NCBI RefSeq assembly: GCF_024055635.1
Contig: NZ_JAMXMB010000014.1
Span: 1-64,000, forward strand
Direction: 5' to 3'
DNA length: 64,000 bases
Source: Microbacterium yannicii
GTDB lineage: Bacteria; Actinomycetota; Actinomycetes; Actinomycetales; Microbacteriaceae
Part shown: piece by piece, positions 62,540 through 64,000 of the stretch
How the letters are laid out: each line of letters opens with the position of its first letter
Position numbering within the stretch: the stretch's first letter is position 1
Position numbers and translations under genes: made by a program
Notes under the pieces: generated by a model
Seen by the model: only the letters and a program-made list of their open reading frames with translations
Databases searched by the model: none
Told to the model about the DNA's origin: nothing

Positions 62540-63387
62540 TCGTCGTGCGCACGGTCGCCGACCTGCGATCCGCGCTGCGCGATCGTCGTGGCGGCCGCAT
62601 CGGGCTCGTGCCGACCATGGGCGCCCTCCACGAGGGACACCTGTCGCTCGTGCGCGCCGCGCGCCGAGACAACGACACGGTCGTGATGTCGATCTTCGTG
62701 AATCCGACGCAGTTCAACGAGCAGGCCGACCTCGCCGCCTACCCGCGCACCGAGGAGGCCGACGTCGCGCTCGCCGCCGAAGCGGGCGTCGACCTGGTGT
62801 TCGCGCCCGATGCCGGCGAGATGTATCCGTCCGGCTTCGCCACGACGGTGAGGGTGACCGGACCGGTCGCCGAGACGCTCGAGGGCGCGCAGCGCGGCCG
62901 GGCCCACTTCGACGGCGTCGCGACGGTCGTGACGAAGCTGCTGCTGGCTGCGCTGCCCGACGCCGCCTACTTCGGCGCCAAGGATGCGCAGCAGGTCGCG
63001 GTGCTCCGCCGCCTGGTCGCAGACCTCGACGTACCGGTCGAGCTCGTCGTGTGCCCGACGTCCCGCGACGACGACGGACTGGCGCGTTCCAGCCGCAACG
63101 CGCGGCTGTCGCCCGACGAGCGCGCCCGGGCGCTGGCCATTCCGCGCGCACTGCGGGCTGTGACGGATGCCGCGGCCTCCGGCATCCGTGAATCAAGTGC
63201 GCTGCGCGACCGCGCGCTGGACGTGCTCGCCGAGGGGATGATCGCGCTCGAGTACGTCGCGTTCGTCGACCCCGACACGTTCGAGCCGGTTGCCCGGGCG
63301 GAGCGGCCGACGCTCGTCGCGATCGCGGCGCGCGTAGGCACGACCCGGCTCATCGACAACGCTGTGATCGACGGAGGAGGTGCGTGA
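62533..63387 (+). CDS. panC: Pantothenate synthetase
   Basis: A 284-residue enzyme that joins pantoate and beta-alanine using ATP. The HIGH-like motif is TMGALHEGHLSLVR; other landmarks are FVNPTQFNEQADLAAYPR, YFGAKDAQQVAVLRRL and the ATP-binding SSRNARLSPDER. The GTG at 62533, just behind GGAGGAGG, is used; a second GTG follows directly. It overlaps the DUF2520 gene by 7 bp and its stop overlaps the panB ATG by one base (TGATG). Length and motifs are normal for the family. Confidence 0.96.
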   Translation: MVIVVRTVADLRSALRDRRGGRIGLVPTMGALHEGHLSLVRAARRDNDTVVMSIFVNPTQFNEQADLAAYPRTEEADVALAAEAGVDLVFAPDAGEMYPSGFATTVRVTGPVAETLEGAQRGRAHFDGVATVVTKLLLAALPDAAYFGAKDAQQVAVLRRLVADLDVPVELVVCPTSRDDDGLARSSRNARLSPDERARALAIPRALRAVTDAAASGIRESSALRDRALDVLAEGMIALEYVAFVDPDTFEPVARAERPTLVAIAARVGTTRLIDNAVIDGGGA

Positions 63388-64000
63388 TGCGCCCGCAGGT
63401 GACGCTTCGGCGGCTGGAAGAGATGAAAGCCGGCCACGAGCCCATCGTGATGGTGACCGCCTACGACTACCCGACGGCGCGCGTCGCCGAGCGGGCGGAG
63501 GTCGACATGGTGCTCGTCGGCGACTCGGGCGCGCAGGTGGTGCTGGGCTACGGCTCCACCGTCGCGGTCTCTGTCGACGAGATGCTCGTGCTCGCCCGTG
63601 CCGTCCGCCGCGGCGTGCGGTCGGCGTTCGTGGTGTGCGACCTGCCGTTCGGCTCGACCGAAGTGTCGGATGAGCAGGCCGTCGAGACGGCGGTGCGATT
63701 CGTGCGGGAGGCGGGCGCCGACGCCGTGAAGCTCGAGGGCGGCGGCGAGACGCGCCTGAGCCGGATCCGCGCGATCGCGGGGGCCGGCATCGCCGTCGTC
63801 GCGCACGTGGGCCTGACGCCGCAGACCGCGGTCGCGCTCGGCGGCATGCGCGCGCAGGGCCGCACGGCCGATTCCGCCGCGCGGTTCGCGCGCGAGGCGG
63901 TCGCGGTGCAGGAGGCCGGCGCCAGCCTGCTCGTGGTCGAGGCGGTGCCGGCCGAGGTCGTCGACGTCGTGCTGCCCGCGCTCGACATCCCCGTGATCGG
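63387..64000 (+). CDS. panB: 3-methyl-2-oxobutanoate hydroxymethyltransferase, truncated by the window edge
   Basis: The first 204 residues of PanB, which makes ketopantoate from 2-oxoisovalerate and methylene-tetrahydrofolate. Visible landmarks are VTAYDYPTARVAERA, MVLVGDSGAQVVLGY (metal-binding Asp), DLPFGS, AVKLEGG and HVGLTPQ. ATG 63387 overlaps the panC stop. The C-terminal part lies beyond 64000. Confidence 0.96.
   Translation, partial: MRPQVTLRRLEEMKAGHEPIVMVTAYDYPTARVAERAEVDMVLVGDSGAQVVLGYGSTVAVSVDEMLVLARAVRRGVRSAFVVCDLPFGSTEVSDEQAVETAVRFVREAGADAVKLEGGGETRLSRIRAIAGAGIAVVAHVGLTPQTAVALGGMRAQGRTADSAARFAREAVAVQEAGASLLVVEAVPAEVVDVVLPALDIPVI

Overview
The window is high-GC DNA with dense, often overlapping genes (ATGA and TGATG junctions), many GTG starts, leaderless-looking promoters, DUF222/HNH (13E12-type) protein, a lipoprotein-dependent sugar ABC system without its own ATPase, and short palindromic repeats between convergent genes. 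All of this fits an actinobacterium of the family Microbacteriaceae, most like Microbacterium. No rRNA, tRNA, CRISPR array, integrase or transposase was seen, so it reads as chromosomal DNA rich in accessory catabolic and transport functions.

1-13.9 kb: a catabolic region. A Gfo/Idh/MocA dehydrogenase and an FAD-dependent dehydrogenase run rightwards. A divergent dehydroquinase-like protein (AroQ fold with changed substrate residues), a TRAP transporter (DctQ, DctM) and a secreted PQQ dehydrogenase run leftwards. A four-gene rightward group follows: acylating aldehyde dehydrogenase, citrate-synthase/citryl-CoA-lyase-like enzyme, ThDP-dependent decarboxylase-like enzyme, and a PEP-mutase/isocitrate-lyase-superfamily enzyme. 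The first three overlap by 4 bp. A 10-bp motif recurs upstream of the three transcription units, suggesting one shared regulator. The substrate is not known; a cyclic polyol acid related to quinate or shikimate is one possibility.

13.9-23.3 kb: a TetR/14-TM MFS efflux pair, then a DeoR-LacI hybrid regulator divergent from an 1817-residue secreted GH59-like glycosidase. 23.3-30.9 kb: a MocR regulator whose start codon overlaps that of a divergent EamA transporter (followed by a PaiB-like protein), a block of 92-bp palindromic repeats, an XRE/MLTR regulator divergent from an MFS exporter and a zinc alcohol dehydrogenase, and a methyltransferase.

31-45.6 kb: DUF222-HNH protein, a membrane-anchored DD-peptidase-like protein, a sugar ABC transporter (two permeases, then the binding lipoprotein) preceded by a 16-codon upstream ORF, CorA, a squalene-cyclase-like protein, an HtrA-like protease without membrane anchor, a glutaminase-MFS pair, and a membrane/deazaflavin-oxidoreductase fusion. 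45.6-56.3 kb: flotillin, an MFS carrier, and an AsnC-type regulator divergent from an M20 amidohydrolase-DUF3100 transporter-L-serine dehydratase operon, then an unknown lipoprotein and membrane protein.

56.3-64 kb: a HelR/HelD-type RNA-polymerase-recycling ATPase with a rifamycin-associated-element-like palindrome in its promoter, a large LuxR (LAL) regulator, a CMD-like protein, and the start of a pantothenate operon (DUF2520 protein, panC, panB) that runs off the right edge.
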